Origin: Chloroflexota bacterium
GTDB taxonomy: Bacteria; Chloroflexota; Anaerolineae; Anaerolineales; UBA4823
Assembly: GCA_030613705.1 (NCBI GenBank)
Contig: JAUWLJ010000166.1
Location: 1-5,583 of the forward strand
Direction of reading: 5' to 3'
DNA length: 5,583 nt
Part shown: positions 5,008 to 5,583 of the stretch, in pieces
Layout: every line of letters begins with the position of its first letter
Numbering within the stretch: the stretch's first letter is position 1
The notes under the pieces: model-generated
Told to the model about the DNA's origin: nothing
The model's database searches: none
The model's input: the letters and a program-made list of their open reading frames with translations, nothing else
Program-made: the position numbers and the translations under genes

Positions 5008-5583
5008 TTATTCTGCACCATAGGACCAATCCCACAACCAATAAGCCAATCCTTTCCAATCACCCCATTTCTCAAATGCATTTTCGACTTCGCTAGGACC
5101 GATCGTACGGTCGTCATACCATTCATGGGAGACCATTTTTATCGCCCATGAGTCGATCGCCAGGTAGCTGTAATGACCCAATAACATCAGCAAGTTGGCT
5201 GCAGCATAATTTCCAACCCCTTTGCTCGATAACAGCTCTTTTCTAAGTTGATCAGTTGGTAAACTCGTTTTCTTCAACGATTCGAGATCGAGCTTTCCAG
5301 ATTGAATATCTTGAGCCAGATTAAGGATATACGGAGAACGATACCCTAAGCGAGTTGTGCCCCGTAAGGTATGCTCATCACTGGCGGCGATCCTTTCAGG
5401 TGTGGGAAAGGCATGCTGGTTGGAGTCCCCGGGGTGTGGTTCCCCGAATTGGCTGACCAGTGCCTGGGTCATGCGAATTGTTCCGCTCCAGGCAGTGTTG
5501 GTGGTTAATATCGTTTTGGCCGTATCTTCAAATAGTGTCGGGGAGCGCAGCAAGCGACCCTGGGTTTTCTCTTGGACCTGCTT
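5008..5583 (-). CDS. HhH-GPD family DNA base-excision glycosylase, 5' end cut by window edge
   Basis: The reading frame is open to the right edge (it begins KQVQEKTQGR in the window), so the N-terminus is missing and an internal TTG at 5553 is not the start. The 191 residues present contain a helix-hairpin-helix motif KGVGNYAA (121-128) followed by a Gly/Asp segment with the likely catalytic aspartate Asp144 (AIDSWAIK). This is the core of the HhH-GPD superfamily, which flips out and excises damaged or mismatched bases. The residue aligned with the catalytic lysine of bifunctional members is Tyr126, so the enzyme is probably monofunctional, without lyase activity. No cysteine occurs in the part seen, so the [4Fe-4S] cluster of EndoIII/MutY proteins is absent. 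The C-terminus is tryptophan-rich (DWKGLAYWLWDWSY). It most resembles AlkA/OGG-type proteins, but the substrate cannot be told. The missing N-terminus may hold a further domain. Confidence 0.87.
   Translation of the reverse strand, partial: KQVQEKTQGRLLRSPTLFEDTAKTILTTNTAWSGTIRMTQALVSQFGEPHPGDSNQHAFPTPERIAASDEHTLRGTTRLGYRSPYILNLAQDIQSGKLDLESLKKTSLPTDQLRKELLSSKGVGNYAAANLLMLLGHYSYLAIDSWAIKMVSHEWYDDRTIGPSEVENAFEKWGDWKGLAYWLWDWSYGAE

Noticed and set aside
5088..5115. Self-complementary stretch around ACCGATCGTACGGT
   Set aside because: Lies within the glycosylase coding sequence and is explained by codons; imperfect at its centre.

Overview
The window looks like a piece of a bacterial chromosome that encodes a quinol:cytochrome c oxidoreductase (cytochrome bc-type complex), followed by unrelated single genes. 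The organism is most likely a member of the Chloroflexota, perhaps Anaerolineae. That is a judgement from the style of the proteins: a fused cytochrome b with b6-type haem spacing, a Tat-type Rieske protein, and small c-type cytochromes carried on membrane anchors. No marker gene here proves it. Base composition is moderate, with no visible break that would suggest a recent insertion.

Minus-strand respiratory operon (about 3461 down to 1, running off the left edge). A well-formed extended -10 promoter at 3433-3461 leads into four genes in order: Rieske iron-sulfur protein (3393-2824), fused cytochrome b/subunit IV (2784-1201), diheme cytochrome c (1165-356) and a monoheme cytochrome c whose 3' end is cut off (333-1). 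Gaps are 39, 35 and 22 bases, so co-transcription is likely. Together they would oxidise a membrane quinol, probably menaquinol, at the Qo site of cytochrome b. One electron would go through the Rieske cluster to the three c haems outside the membrane, and the other through the two b haems across the membrane.

Divergent gap and plus-strand gene (3394-4021). About 256 bases separate the Rieske start from a small four-helix membrane protein (3650-4021). Its two histidines and helix layout recall one half of the haem A synthase CtaA. I consider this the least understood gene here.

Right part (4070-5583). Two further minus-strand genes follow: a metallo-beta-lactamase-fold hydrolase with a C-terminal helical tail (4894-4070), and a helix-hairpin-helix DNA base-excision glycosylase whose 5' end lies beyond the right edge (5583-5008). 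Neither has an evident link with respiration.

No tRNA, rRNA, CRISPR array, insertion sequence or clear terminator was seen. I found no convincing wholly new system. The items most worth a second look are the CtaA-half-like protein, the p-side C-terminal extension and atypical Qo motif of the cytochrome b, and the loss of the last metal-binding histidine in the hydrolase.
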